DNA of 64,000 nucleotides from JAUZOB01 sp963692465 (GTDB lineage Bacteria; Bacteroidota; Bacteroidia; Bacteroidales; Prolixibacteraceae), in NCBI GenBank assembly GCA_963692465.1, contig OY829943.1:2108001-2172000 (forward strand), read 5' to 3'. The first letter of the stretch is position 1. Each line of letters starts with the position of its first letter. The position numbers and the translations under genes were made by a program. Shown one piece after another: positions 52,330 through 61,799 of this stretch. The notes beneath the pieces were generated by a model. That model saw only the letters and a list, made by a program, of their open reading frames with translations. It was not told the DNA's origin and did not search any database.

Positions 52330-53565
52330 TTATTCAAATTCAGCGCGCAGAACACGGAGGACTTCATCAATTGTTTCGTCTTCCAAATCTGTTCGCTTAA
52401 TGAGTTCTTCGCGGGAGAGTGCAAGTACGTTCTTAGCAGTGTCACATCCTATTCCCTTGAGAGCATCAATTATCCAACTTTCAATTTCATCAGAGAATTC
52501 ATCGAGATTGACGTCCTCATCATCTTCAGCCGCTTCACGATAAACATCTATTTCATAACCGGTGAGTAGTCCTGCAAGTTTGATGTTTAAACCACCTTTA
52601 CCAATTGCGAGAGAAACCTCATCGGGACGCAGGTAAACACTTGCGCGTTTTTCTTCTTCGTTTATCTTGATAGAAGTGATTTTTGCAGGGCTTAATGCCC
52701 GTGTAATGAAAAGTTGGGTGTTGTTAGTGAAATTAATCACATCAATATTTTCATTCTTCAATTCGCGAACGATTCCGTGAATTCGAGATCCTTTCATCCC
52801 AACGCAAGCGCCTACCGGGTCAATTCGTTCATCATAGGATTCGACAGCCACTTTGGCTCTTTCTCCTGGAATTCTGACGATTTTCTTGATGGTGATAAGA
52901 CCATCAAATATTTCGGGGACTTCCATTTCGAAAAGACGTTCAAGAAATTCGGGTGCGGTTCTGGAAAGGATGATAACAGGATTATTGTTCCGAAGCTCTA
53001 CTTTCGAAACAACAGCTCTTACGGAATCTCCTTTGCGGAAGAAATCACTTGGTATCTGTTCTGCTTTTGGAAGCATGAGTTCATTCCCTTCGTCATCAAG
53101 GATTAATATCTCACGTTTCCATATTTGGTAGACTTCACCGGTGATGATTTCTCCTATTTTGGTTTTATATTTGGAATAAATATTATCTTTTTCAAGTTCA
53201 AGTATTCTGGCAGCAAGGTTTTGCCGAAGGTTTAGAATAGTTCTACGTCCAAAGTCATTCATTTTAACTTCATCGGAAACCTCTTCTCCAACTTCGTATT
53301 CTTTGTCAATTTTTTTTGCCTCACTAAGCGGAATTTGAAGGTTCGGATCAGAAAAGGCTTCATCTTCTACAACTTCGCGATTCCTCCATATTTCAAAATC
53401 TCCTTTATCAATGTTGATGATTACATCAAAGTTTTCATCGGTGCCATATTTCTTTTGAAGAACACTACGAAAGACGTCTTCAAGGACGCTCATCATTGTC
53501 GCCCTGTCTATATTTTTCAGTTCCTTAAATTCTGAAAAGGTATCGATCAGATTCAAGTTGTCCAT
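52330..53565 (-). CDS. nusA: Transcription termination/antitermination factor NusA
   Basis: A 411-residue protein with an N-terminal RNA-polymerase-binding domain (about 1-130), an S1 domain (about 135-200, GEIITGEVYQIWKREILIL) and two KH domains (about 205-345; VGACVGMKGSRIHGIVREL and VSLAIGKGGLNIKLAGLL). The C-terminal stretch (about 350-411) is acidic and contains one repeat-like segment. It modulates pausing, termination and ribosome-coupled transcription. It sits between rimP (9 bp upstream) and infB in the classical operon order. Confidence 0.97.
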   Translation of the reverse strand: MDNLNLIDTFSEFKELKNIDRATMMSVLEDVFRSVLQKKYGTDENFDVIINIDKGDFEIWRNREVVEDEAFSDPNLQIPLSEAKKIDKEYEVGEEVSDEVKMNDFGRRTILNLRQNLAARILELEKDNIYSKYKTKIGEIITGEVYQIWKREILILDDEGNELMLPKAEQIPSDFFRKGDSVRAVVSKVELRNNNPVIILSRTAPEFLERLFEMEVPEIFDGLITIKKIVRIPGERAKVAVESYDERIDPVGACVGMKGSRIHGIVRELKNENIDVINFTNNTQLFITRALSPAKITSIKINEEEKRASVYLRPDEVSLAIGKGGLNIKLAGLLTGYEIDVYREAAEDDEDVNLDEFSDEIESWIIDALKGIGCDTAKNVLALSREELIKRTDLEDETIDEVLRVLRAEFE

Positions 53566-53574
53566 TATTCAAAG

Positions 53575-54039
53575 TTATTTAAAGGAAATAATATTTTTAA
53601 CTGTTTTTATTTGATCAAATGTAAAATTTAGAACTTCAGTAATAAGAACTTTCTTTTTTTTACCTTCTTGCTTTTCACGATACTTAATTTCAATCCCAAT
53701 TTGATTATCATCAGCCTGTTTGAGTATCCCTTCATAGTGTTGACCGGTAATGGTAGTCAATTCTATTTCTTTGTCTATTGCTTTTAAATATTGTCTTTTC
53801 ACAATAAAAGGTTCCCCAAGGCCTGCAGAACAAACATCAAGGGAGAAATCTTCTATTTCACGATCTAAACTACCTTCGATGAGGCGACTGATGCGAATAC
53901 AGTCATCAATTCCCACATAAGTATCTCTATCAATAATAACCGTTATTCGGTTATCTTCACTGACGCTGACTTTAACTAAAAAGAGATCGTCAGTTAACTC
54001 TTCTTTCACGATTTCAAGGATCTGTTCCTTTGTAACCAT
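53575..54039 (-). CDS. rimP: Ribosome maturation factor RimP
   Basis: A 154-residue protein from the ATG at 54039. The frame is open to 54129, but that extension runs through a promoter and hairpin, and VTKEQILEIVKEELTDDLFLVKVSVS (quoted in part) is the normal start region. SLDVCSAGLGEPFIVKRQYLK, with the conserved SAG/SPG-type turn, is characteristic of RimP. It assists 30S subunit maturation. It is the first gene of rimP-nusA-infB and has the leader described at 54054-54130. Confidence 0.94.
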   Translation of the reverse strand: MVTKEQILEIVKEELTDDLFLVKVSVSEDNRITVIIDRDTYVGIDDCIRISRLIEGSLDREIEDFSLDVCSAGLGEPFIVKRQYLKAIDKEIELTTITGQHYEGILKQADDNQIGIEIKYREKQEGKKKKVLITEVLNFTFDQIKTVKNIISFK

Positions 54040-54053
54040 ATTAAGTACAATAA

Positions 54054-54078
54054 AATAGGGGACTAACGGTCCCCTATT
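54054..54078 (-). terminator. Terminator-like hairpin in the rimP-nusA-infB leader
   Basis: AATAGGGGAC and GTCCCCTATT form a perfect 10-bp stem with a 5-nt loop. On the minus strand the stem is followed by TTATTGTAC, then the rimP ATG 15 nt later. It lies between the promoter and the first gene, so it may attenuate the operon or control translation of rimP. The T-run is imperfect. Confidence 0.6.
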
Positions 54079-54098
54079 ATGGTTTTTAATTTGTTTGG

Positions 54099-54130
54099 CA
54101 AATATAAAGGTTAACTTTGAATTATCCAAA
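54099..54130 (-). promoter_or_regulatory. Consensus promoter of the rimP-nusA-infB operon
   Basis: On the minus strand: TTTG (54127-54130), a 20-bp spacer and TATATTTG (54099-54106), an exact match to TTTG-N19-21-TAnnTTTG. The start of transcription should be near 54092, just before the leader hairpin. Confidence 0.75.
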
Positions 54131-54190
54131 CAAGAGCATTAAAAATCAGCTTTTTGATAGAGAAGAAATGGCGGAGGAATATACTTTCTG

Positions 54191-54222
54191 TTGATAGTGT
54201 ATTGTTAAATTTTCTATTTTTG
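54191..54222 (+). promoter_or_regulatory. Candidate promoter of the HD-domain gene
   Basis: TTG (54191-54193), a 21-bp spacer and TATTTTTG (54215-54222). The -7 box is a full match; the -33 box is partial. It is about 30 bp before the start codon. Confidence 0.5.
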
Positions 54223-54251
54223 CCGACGAATCCTTTATTGAGGGAGTGAGA

Positions 54252-55505
54252 ATGACGAGGACGAATAAGCATAAAATAATTAACGACCCTGTGTCGGGAT
54301 TTATAAATATCAATTCTGAAATTTGTTTTGATTTGATTCAACATCCGTTTTTTCAAAGATTAAGAAGAATCAAACAATTAGGACTTTCTTTTATGGTTTA
54401 CCCGGGAGCTAATCACACTCGTTTTGAACATGCAATCGGGGCGATGCATTTAATGTCTGATGCGATATTTGTTTTAAAGGAGAAAGGACAGGAAATAAGT
54501 AATGAAGAGTCCGATGCGGTTTTAATAGCAATATTATTGCACGATATTGGGCATGGACCGTTTTCGCATGTATTGGAAGATTCTATCGTTGATGGAATTT
54601 CACATGAGGAACTCTCGCTTCTGTATATGGAAGAGTTAAATTGTGAATTCGGAGGTGCCCTCTCCTTAGCTTTAGAAATTTTTAAGGATAATTATTCCAA
54701 ACGATTTCTACATCAATTGGTGTCAAGTCAGCTTGATATGGATCGATTGGATTATCTAAGGCGAGATTGTTTTTTTACGGGGGTGACCGAAGGAGCTGTT
54801 GGTTCTGACCGAATAATAAAAATGCTTACCGTAAGGAATGATCAATTAGTCATTGAAGCGAAAGGAATCTATTCAATCGAGAAATTTTTAATCGCCCGTC
54901 GTTTAATGTATTGGCAGGTTTACTTGCATAAAACGGTCCTTGCAGCAGAAAGTATATTGAAAAACATATTGAAGAGAGCTAAGGAATTAGTTATGGGAGG
55001 AGGAGAATTATTTGCTTCGCCTGCACTCGAATACTTCCTGCGGCAGGATTTTTCCTCAAATGATTTCCGAGAGTTGCTCAATACCAGAGGAGAAACACCG
55101 TTGTCTAAATTTGCTGAATTGGATGATTATGATATTATCTGTTCAATCAAAACATGGCAACATCATCCTGATTTTATATTATCTTATTTAGCTAATTCAT
55201 TGGTAAATCGAAATCTTTTTAAAATAAAAATAAGAGGACAGGTATTTCCTGAAGCAAAAATAGAGGAGTTGAAACAGCGAATTAAAGAAGTATTTCCGAT
55301 AACGGAATCTCAAATTCCTTATTTTTTGATTCAGGATTCTATTACAAATAGTGCACTAAGTGATAATAGTGACAATATTCAAATCCTTTATAAGAACGGG
55401 AAAATATCTGATATCCGCGATGCATCTGATATTAATCTATCCGTATTAACAAAGACAGTTCGAAAGCATTACTTGTGTTATCCGAGAGAAGTGAATAATA
55501 AGTAA
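54252..55505 (+). CDS. HD-domain phosphohydrolase (YwfO/dGTPase-like)
   Basis: A 417-residue cytoplasmic protein from the ATG at 54252; a GTG lies two codons upstream. The HD metal-binding residues are seen as His in NHTRFEHAIGAMHLM and the His-Asp pair in LLHDIGHGPFSH, with Asp in LDMDRLDYLRRD. HDIGHGPFSHVLE is typical of the SAMHD/dGTPase subgroup of HD proteins. They hydrolyse deoxynucleotides or other nucleotide substrates; the substrate here is unknown. It lies 43 bp upstream of lpxD on the same strand and may be co-transcribed with the lipid A genes. Confidence 0.9.
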   Translation: MTRTNKHKIINDPVSGFININSEICFDLIQHPFFQRLRRIKQLGLSFMVYPGANHTRFEHAIGAMHLMSDAIFVLKEKGQEISNEESDAVLIAILLHDIGHGPFSHVLEDSIVDGISHEELSLLYMEELNCEFGGALSLALEIFKDNYSKRFLHQLVSSQLDMDRLDYLRRDCFFTGVTEGAVGSDRIIKMLTVRNDQLVIEAKGIYSIEKFLIARRLMYWQVYLHKTVLAAESILKNILKRAKELVMGGGELFASPALEYFLRQDFSSNDFRELLNTRGETPLSKFAELDDYDIICSIKTWQHHPDFILSYLANSLVNRNLFKIKIRGQVFPEAKIEELKQRIKEVFPITESQIPYFLIQDSITNSALSDNSDNIQILYKNGKISDIRDASDINLSVLTKTVRKHYLCYPREVNNK

Positions 55506-55547
55506 TAATTTTCCTATTTTTGCAACGGACAAAAAAATAATATATTA

Positions 55548-56588
55548 ATGGAAATTTCTGCCCAGAATATTGCACAATTAATCAACGGTGAGGTTGAGGG
55601 TGATGGAGAGATCCAGATTAGCGGCGTTTCTAAAATAGAACAAGGCCGTCCGGGAACATTAACATTCCTGGCAAATCCGCAATATACCAAGTATATTTAT
55701 GACACAAAGGCATCAGTGGCACTTGTGAGTAAAGATTTTGTACCAGAGAATGATATCCCATGTACCTTGATTAAGGTCGAGAATCCGTACCATGCTTTAG
55801 CTACATTACTTGACCTTTATGCTCAGACAAGACCTAAAAAGACGGGAATTGAACAACCTTGTTTTATAAGTTCTTCTGCAAAAGTTGGAGAAAATATTTA
55901 TGTCGGAGCTTTTGCCTACATCGGAGAGAATGTTGTTCTAGGAAATAATGTTAAAATCTATCCGCAATCGTATATAGGTGATAATGTAGTTATTGGTGAT
56001 GATACAATTATTTATTCAGGTGTGAGAATTTACGAAGAATGTAAATTAGGTGAAGGTTGTATTATTCATTCCGGTGCCATAATTGGTGCCGACGGATTTG
56101 GTTTTGCACCAGATAGTGAAGGTCGGTATAAAAAGATTCCGCAATTGGGAAATGTTGAAATTGGAGATGATGTCGAAATTGGTGCAAACACCACTGTCGA
56201 TAGAGGTTCAATGGGTGCTACGGTTATTGGGAACGGAACTAAGCTTGATAATCTTATTCAAATAGGGCATAATGTTGAGATAGGTAACGATACGGTTATT
56301 GTTGCTCATGTTGGAATTGCCGGTTCGTCTAAGGTTGGTAATAATTGTATGATTGGCGGTCAGGTTGGAATTAGTGGACACCTGCACGTCGGGAATAGAG
56401 TTCAAATTGGTGCACAGGCTGGAATAATGAGCGATATTAAGGATGGAGAAGTTCTTATAGGTTCTCCGGCAATGGCACATCATCAATTTTTTAGAACAAT
56501 GGCTGTTTTTCGTAAGCTTCCAGAGATCTATCGAGAGTTGAATATTTTATCAAAAGATGTAGATAAACTGAAAAAAGCGAATAACTAA
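55548..56588 (+). CDS. lpxD: UDP-3-O-(3-hydroxyacyl)glucosamine N-acyltransferase
   Basis: A 346-residue enzyme that adds the second acyl chain in lipid A synthesis. The N-terminal uridine-binding domain (about 1-100) contains LTFLANPQYTKYIY. A left-handed beta-helix of hexapeptide repeats (about 105-320) follows, rich in I-G-x-N-V/D-x-I/V patterns. The catalytic His lies in LDNLIQIGHNVEIG. The C-terminal helix (KLPEIYRELNILSKDVDKLKK) is usual. It is the first of the lpxD-lpxC/fabZ-lpxA cluster. Confidence 0.97.
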   Translation: MEISAQNIAQLINGEVEGDGEIQISGVSKIEQGRPGTLTFLANPQYTKYIYDTKASVALVSKDFVPENDIPCTLIKVENPYHALATLLDLYAQTRPKKTGIEQPCFISSSAKVGENIYVGAFAYIGENVVLGNNVKIYPQSYIGDNVVIGDDTIIYSGVRIYEECKLGEGCIIHSGAIIGADGFGFAPDSEGRYKKIPQLGNVEIGDDVEIGANTTVDRGSMGATVIGNGTKLDNLIQIGHNVEIGNDTVIVAHVGIAGSSKVGNNCMIGGQVGISGHLHVGNRVQIGAQAGIMSDIKDGEVLIGSPAMAHHQFFRTMAVFRKLPEIYRELNILSKDVDKLKKANN

Positions 56589-56682
56589 TTTAATTTTTTT
56601 ATTTTACGGACTGTTATTTTGAATGTTTTACGAATCACAATATATCGATTTGTAAATATTTGATAGATAATTAATTGATTTT

Positions 56683-58074
56683 ATGGCTATAAGGCAAAAA
56701 ACACTCGCGGGTCCTGTAACTCTAAGTGGTAAAGGTTTACATACAGGATGTCTGGTAAATATGACGCTGAATCCAGCCGAACCTGATTTTGGATTTAAGT
56801 TTAAGCGTATTGATTTAGAGGGAAACCCAATTGTAGAAGCTCTGGCATTAAATGTTGTAGATACATCCAGAGGAACTGTTTTGGAGTTTAACGGTGTACG
56901 TATTGCTACGGTTGAGCATACCCTTGCCGCTTTAAATGGAATGGATCTTGATAACGTACTTATTGAGATTGATGCGCCGGAAGCACCCATTTTGGATGGC
57001 AGTTCTAAATACATTGTTGAAGCGATAGAAAACGCTGGAATTGTTGAACAGGATGCAGATCGTGTTTATTTCGAGATTGAAGAACCAATCGTTTATCGGA
57101 ATGAAAATAGTAATGTGGAATTAGTTGCATTACCGGATGATGATTTTCGACTTGATGTTTTGATTTCTTATAATTCAAATGTTTTGGCAAACCAATTTGC
57201 CGTTTTGAATTCTTTGTCCGATTTTAAAGATCAGATAGCAAGTTGCAGAACGTTTGTTTTTTTACATGAACTTGAGTTTCTGCAAAATAACAATTTGGTC
57301 AAGGGTGGAGATCTGGATAATGCAATCGTGATTATAGATCGGGCGATTACTCAAGATGAGCTGAATCGGATTGCAGACCTGTTTAAGCATGAACATGTAG
57401 AGGTGAAATCTCAGGGAATTTTGAATAATGTAGATCTTCATTTTCAGAATGAACCGGCAAGACACAAATTATTGGACATTGTTGGTGATTTAACGTTGGT
57501 CGGGAAAAAAATAAAAGGCAGAATTATTGCAACTCGTCCGGGGCACTCCTCAAATGTTGAGTTTGCAAAGATGATTCAACGAGAAATAAAGAAATTTAAA
57601 ACCAGAAGCCTCGCTCCTCGCTATAATCCAGAGAAGCCGCCGGTTTTAAATATTCAACAAATACGCAAATTGCTTCCTCATCGTTATCCCTTCTTGTTAG
57701 TGGACAAGATTATTGATATCAACGAAACAGCAATTGTTGGCGTAAAATGCGTAACCGTCAATGAACCATTTTTTCAGGGACATTTCCCTGATGAACCCAT
57801 AATGCCCGGTGTTCTGATTATTGAGGCGATGGGACAGGTCGGTGGTTTATTGGTATTGAATTCTCTTCCGGAGCAAGGATATTCTACTTATTTTATGAAG
57901 AATGATAATATTAAATTCCGGAAGAAAGTAGTTCCGGGAGATACTGTTCTCTTTAAATTAGAGTTGACTTCTCCTATACGTCGTGGTATTGCCAATATGA
58001 AAGGACAAGCTTTTGTTGGTAATACAGTTGTTGCGGAAGGCGAATTTATGGCACAAATTTCGAAAAATAAATAA
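56683..58074 (+). CDS. lpxC/fabZ: Bifunctional LpxC/FabZ: UDP-3-O-acyl-GlcNAc deacetylase and 3-hydroxyacyl-ACP dehydratase
   Basis: A 463-residue fusion characteristic of Bacteroidetes. The N-terminal LpxC part (about 1-310) has the zinc ligands His in ATVEHTLAALNGMD, and His plus Asp in ARHKLLDIVGDLTLVG, and the catalytic His in RPGHSSNVEFA. The C-terminal FabZ part (about 325-463) has LLPHRYPFLLVDKIIDI and GHFPDEPIMPGVLIIEAMGQ with the catalytic His and Glu. LpxC performs the committed step of lipid A synthesis; FabZ dehydrates 3-hydroxyacyl-ACP in fatty acid synthesis and competes for the same acyl pool. It is 95 bp after lpxD and 23 bp before lpxA. Confidence 0.98.
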   Translation: MAIRQKTLAGPVTLSGKGLHTGCLVNMTLNPAEPDFGFKFKRIDLEGNPIVEALALNVVDTSRGTVLEFNGVRIATVEHTLAALNGMDLDNVLIEIDAPEAPILDGSSKYIVEAIENAGIVEQDADRVYFEIEEPIVYRNENSNVELVALPDDDFRLDVLISYNSNVLANQFAVLNSLSDFKDQIASCRTFVFLHELEFLQNNNLVKGGDLDNAIVIIDRAITQDELNRIADLFKHEHVEVKSQGILNNVDLHFQNEPARHKLLDIVGDLTLVGKKIKGRIIATRPGHSSNVEFAKMIQREIKKFKTRSLAPRYNPEKPPVLNIQQIRKLLPHRYPFLLVDKIIDINETAIVGVKCVTVNEPFFQGHFPDEPIMPGVLIIEAMGQVGGLLVLNSLPEQGYSTYFMKNDNIKFRKKVVPGDTVLFKLELTSPIRRGIANMKGQAFVGNTVVAEGEFMAQISKNK

Positions 58075-58097
58075 ATAGGGTTTAAAAAGATTGTGGA

Positions 58098-58880
58098 ATG
58101 AAACAACCATTAGCCTACGTACATCCTGATGCACAAATTGCTGATAATGTTGTGATCGAACCTTTTGTTACAATAGATAAAGATGTTGTAATTGGAGAAG
58201 GATCAAGAATCGGCTCAAATGTGACTATTCTTCCTGGTACACGCATTGGGAAAAATGTGAATGTTTTTCCTGGTGCCGTTATTGGAGGGGTTCCTCAGGA
58301 TCTGAAATTTAAAGGTGAATATACTACTCTTGAAATAGGAGACCATACAACTATCCGTGAATTTGTAACAATTAACAGAGGGACTGCTGCTAAAGGGAAA
58401 ACTGTTGTTGGCAGTAATACGCTTATCATGGCGTATGTCCATGTCGCTCATGATTGCGTGATTGGAAACAATGTTATTCTGGTAAATAGTTGTCAGATTG
58501 CAGGAGAAGTAACTATTGATGACTGGGCAATTCTTGGCGGAAGTACCTTGGTTCATCAGTTTGTACATATTGGATCGCATGTAATGCTTTCCGGTGGATC
58601 TTTAGTTAGAAAAGACGTCCCTCCCTTTATTAAAGCAGGAAGAGAACCGTTATCTTATGCTGGTGTTAATTCAATCGGACTAAGACGTAGAGAGTTTACG
58701 AATGAGAAAATTCGGGAAATTCAGGACATCTATCGTTACGTTTATCAAAAGGGACTTAATATCTCGCAGGCATTGGAATTAATAGAGGCAGAAGTTCCTG
58801 CTTCGGCAGAAAGAGATGAAGTCCTTCTTTTTGTTTCGAATTCGAAGCGTGGAATCATAAAAGGATATTTTCCTGATTAA
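58098..58880 (+). CDS. lpxA: UDP-N-acetylglucosamine acyltransferase
   Basis: A 260-residue enzyme that starts lipid A synthesis by acylating UDP-GlcNAc. It is a left-handed beta-helix with many hexapeptide repeats. The catalytic His lies in VHVAHDCVIGNNVILVNSC (quoted in part), and GGVPQDLKFKGEYTTLEIGD and SYAGVNSIGLRRREF are LpxA hallmarks. The C-terminal helical domain contains EIQDIYRYVYQKGLN. It is the last gene of the cluster and is followed by a bidirectional terminator. Confidence 0.97.
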   Translation: MKQPLAYVHPDAQIADNVVIEPFVTIDKDVVIGEGSRIGSNVTILPGTRIGKNVNVFPGAVIGGVPQDLKFKGEYTTLEIGDHTTIREFVTINRGTAAKGKTVVGSNTLIMAYVHVAHDCVIGNNVILVNSCQIAGEVTIDDWAILGGSTLVHQFVHIGSHVMLSGGSLVRKDVPPFIKAGREPLSYAGVNSIGLRRREFTNEKIREIQDIYRYVYQKGLNISQALELIEAEVPASAERDEVLLFVSNSKRGIIKGYFPD

Positions 58881-58900
58881 GAGTTCTATTAAGATATACG

Positions 58901-58938
58901 AAAAGAGGCTGTTCCATATTTATGAAACAGCCTCTTTT
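58901..58938. terminator. Bidirectional intrinsic terminator between lpxA and thiL
   Basis: AAAAGAGGCTGTT and AACAGCCTCTTTT form a perfect 13-bp stem around a 12-nt loop. It is flanked by A- and T-runs, so it can act for both lpxA and the convergent thiL. Confidence 0.85.
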
Positions 58939-59010
58939 GTTGGTGAATGTTGATTGCCAATATTGATCTTCAATTTTCAAAAATACGTATGTTGCTTTGT
59001 TGGGTTTCTT

Positions 59011-60039
59011 TTATTTCCAACCTTGAGCAGATAATGGAATTTCAGTTCCTCCTGTTGCAATAAGTTTAGTCCCTTCTGATTCATTGACCATATGGCCTAT
59101 GACGGTTATGTCCGGGTTATTTTTCACTTTATCGTGATCCGTCAGTGGAATCGTAAATAACATTTCAAAATCATCACCTCCATTAAGTGCTCCGACAATA
59201 GGATTTATGTGTAGTTCTTCTCCCATGTTGATTGTTTGCTGATCCATCGGAATCTTTTCTTCGTAAATGCGGCAACCTAATTTTGACGCTTTACAGAGAT
59301 GCATCAAATCAGAAGAGAGTCCATCGGAGAGATCAATCATCGAAGTTGGTTTGATTTCTAAGGACTGGAAAATAGTTGAAATATCTTTTCTTGCCTCTGG
59401 CTTTAATTGTCGTTGAAGGATATATTCATGTCCTTCAAATTGAGGTTTAAAATTGGGATTTACTTTAAATACTTCGTTTTCCCGATTTAAAAGTTGTAAC
59501 CCCATATAGGCTCCGCCGAGATCACCTGTCAGGCAAATAAGGTTATCTATTAGTGCCCCTTTCCGATAAACAAGGTTCTCTTTGTTTCCTTCACCGATTG
59601 CCGTAACGTTAATTATCATGCCGTTAACAGAAGCTGTTGTGTCGCCACCAATTAAATCAAGGTCATAATATTCACAGGCAGCCGCAATACCCGAATAGAA
59701 TTCATCAATCATTTCCACGTAAAACTTTTTGGAAATACCAATTGAAACAAGAATTTGTCTTGGGGTAGCGTTCATTGCATAGATATCCGAAATGGCAGCT
59801 ACAACAACTTTGTATCCAAGATGTTTCAAGGGAAAGTACATCAAGTTGAAATGAACTCCCTCTGTAAACAGGTCTGTTGTAATAACTGTTTTTTTATTTC
59901 CATAGCTAATTATGGCGGCGTCGTCACCTATTCCTAACACCGAACTGGATAGTTTAAGATCGAATGAATCTGTCAGGTGCTTTATAAAAGCGAATTCTCC
60001 CAAATCTGAAATAGGAGTTGTCTTGGTTGGTTCTGTCAT
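59011..60039 (-). CDS. thiL: Thiamine-monophosphate kinase
   Basis: A 342-residue enzyme that phosphorylates thiamine monophosphate to the active diphosphate. Conserved segments are IGDDAAIISYGNKKTVITTD, the substrate-metal region FTEGVHFNL, SDIYAMNATPRQILVSIGI, GGDTTASVNGMIINVTAIG and DLSDGLSSDLMHLC near the middle, and NGGDDFEMLFTI near the end. It lies alone on the minus strand; a candidate promoter is just upstream and the lpxA terminator downstream. Confidence 0.96.
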   Translation of the reverse strand: MTEPTKTTPISDLGEFAFIKHLTDSFDLKLSSSVLGIGDDAAIISYGNKKTVITTDLFTEGVHFNLMYFPLKHLGYKVVVAAISDIYAMNATPRQILVSIGISKKFYVEMIDEFYSGIAAACEYYDLDLIGGDTTASVNGMIINVTAIGEGNKENLVYRKGALIDNLICLTGDLGGAYMGLQLLNRENEVFKVNPNFKPQFEGHEYILQRQLKPEARKDISTIFQSLEIKPTSMIDLSDGLSSDLMHLCKASKLGCRIYEEKIPMDQQTINMGEELHINPIVGALNGGDDFEMLFTIPLTDHDKVKNNPDITVIGHMVNESEGTKLIATGGTEIPLSAQGWK

Positions 60040-60056
60040 AATTGATGTCTTTTATG

Positions 60057-60086
60057 CAAAAGTAGAGTTTCTTGATAAAAAGCAAC
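60057..60086 (-). promoter_or_regulatory. Candidate promoter of thiL
   Basis: On the minus strand: GTTG (60083-60086), an 18-bp spacer and TACTTTTG (60057-60064). The -7 box is a full match. It lies about 18 bp before the start codon. Confidence 0.55.
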
Positions 60087-60289
60087 GAATTAATAAAATG
60101 ATTGTTTTCTTTTCCTTCCTCAAGGGAAAGATAATAAAAAAAAATGGTTGGATCATTTTTTTTAATAGGGATTAGGGACTGCTAATATGATTCTGTGGTT
60201 TTTAATAAATCGAACAAGAATGGAAACAGAAGATGAGTTTCGATTGTTGTACAAAAGAGACATGAAAGTCGGGAATTAAAAATGTTTTA

Positions 60290-60297
60290 TACCTTTG
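60290..60297 (+). promoter_or_regulatory. Candidate -7 box of the suf operon
   Basis: TACCTTTG fits TAnnTTTG about 20 bp before the sufB ATG. No clear -33 box was seen. No obvious IscR/SufR-like operator was recognised. Confidence 0.4.
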
Positions 60298-60317
60298 CAT
60301 TTGAAAAATTATAGGCT

Positions 60318-61766
60318 ATGGCGGAAGACCAGAAAAAGATATTGAGCGAAGTAACACAGGGCAGTTACAAGTATGGTTTTGTGACCCAAATAGAAACAGA
60401 TACGATAGAGAAAGGGTTAACAGAGGAAGTTGTAAGAAAAATTTCCGCACTAAAAGTTGAGCCCGAATTTTTACTTCAATTTCGTTTAAATGCTTATCAT
60501 AAATGGTTGGAAATGGAGAGACCCGATTGGGCATATCTTAAAATTCCACCTATCGATTATCAGAACATTATATATTATGCTGCTCCTAAATCAAAACCCA
60601 ACTTAAACAATTTAGAGGAGGTTGACCCTGAATTAATTAATACTTTTAATAAGTTGGGCATCCCTCTCGATGAACAGAAAATATTGTCCGGTGTGGCAGT
60701 TGATGCGGTGATGGATAGTGTCTCCGTAAAGACAACATTTAAAGCGACGCTTGCTGAGAAAGGAGTTATTTTTTGTTCGTTTAGTGAGGCCGTTCATGAA
60801 CATCCTGATTTAGTTGAGAAATATCTTGGGATGTCGGTTAATTATGATGATAATTATTTTGCAGCATTGAATGCTGCAGTTTTTAGTGATGGATCGTTCG
60901 TCTATATCCCTAAAGGAGTTCGCTGTCCGATGGAATTGTCCACTTATTTTAGAATTAATGCAGCACAAACAGGACAGTTTGAACGGACACTTATTATTGC
61001 TGATGATGATAGCTATGTTAGCTATCTGGAGGGATGTACAGCCCCTATGCGTGATGAGAACCAACTACATGCAGCAGTTGTTGAAATTATTACAATGGAG
61101 CATGCTGAAGTGAAATATTCGACTGTTCAGAATTGGTATCCGGGAGATAAGAACGGAAAAGGGGGGATTTATAATTTTGTCACTAAACGAGGACTTTGCA
61201 AAGGAGAGGCATCTAAGATATCATGGACTCAGGTTGAAACCGGTTCGGCAATCACCTGGAAATACCCCAGCTGTGTTTTGATGGGAGATAATTCCGTCGG
61301 GGAGTTTTATTCCGTTGCGGTGACCAATAACTACCAACAAGCTGATACAGGAACAAAGATGATCCACCTTGGAAAGAACACTAAAAGTCGGATTATTTCC
61401 AAAGGAATTTCTTCAGGATTTAGCGACAATTCTTACCGTGGATTAGTGAAAGTCGTTCCCAGAGCTATTAATGCAAGGAATTATTCTCAATGTGATTCCC
61501 TTTTGATTGGGGATAAATGTGGAGCACATACATTCCCATATATTGATGTAGAAAATAATTCATCGGTTGTTGAACATGAGGCAACTACGTCTAAAATAGG
61601 CGATGATCAAATATTTTATTGTAATCAGCGGGGAATTTCGACCGAAGATGCTGTTACAATGATTCTAAATGGATATGTAAAAGAAGTCGTTAGTAAGTTG
61701 CCTATGGAATTTGCTGTCGAGGCACAAAAACTTCTTCAGATTAGTCTTGAGGGAAGTGTCGGATAA
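60318..61766 (+). CDS. sufB: Fe-S cluster assembly protein SufB
   Basis: A 482-residue protein of the SufBCD scaffold complex. It shows the SufB sequence in order: KYGFVTQIETDTIEKGL, ISALKVEPEFLLQFRL, WAYLKIPPIDYQNI, the core segments FVYIPKGVRCPMELSTYFRI and YLEGCTAPMR, GAHTFPYIDVENNSSVVEHE and the conserved Cys near SQCDSLLIGDKCGAH. SufB accepts sulfur and builds the cluster with SufC and SufD. It starts the suf cluster; sufC is 33 bp downstream. Confidence 0.98.
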   Translation: MAEDQKKILSEVTQGSYKYGFVTQIETDTIEKGLTEEVVRKISALKVEPEFLLQFRLNAYHKWLEMERPDWAYLKIPPIDYQNIIYYAAPKSKPNLNNLEEVDPELINTFNKLGIPLDEQKILSGVAVDAVMDSVSVKTTFKATLAEKGVIFCSFSEAVHEHPDLVEKYLGMSVNYDDNYFAALNAAVFSDGSFVYIPKGVRCPMELSTYFRINAAQTGQFERTLIIADDDSYVSYLEGCTAPMRDENQLHAAVVEIITMEHAEVKYSTVQNWYPGDKNGKGGIYNFVTKRGLCKGEASKISWTQVETGSAITWKYPSCVLMGDNSVGEFYSVAVTNNYQQADTGTKMIHLGKNTKSRIISKGISSGFSDNSYRGLVKVVPRAINARNYSQCDSLLIGDKCGAHTFPYIDVENNSSVVEHEATTSKIGDDQIFYCNQRGISTEDAVTMILNGYVKEVVSKLPMEFAVEAQKLLQISLEGSVG

Positions 61767-61799
61767 ACTTTAAAGAATATTTTACTGAAAAAGATTGAT

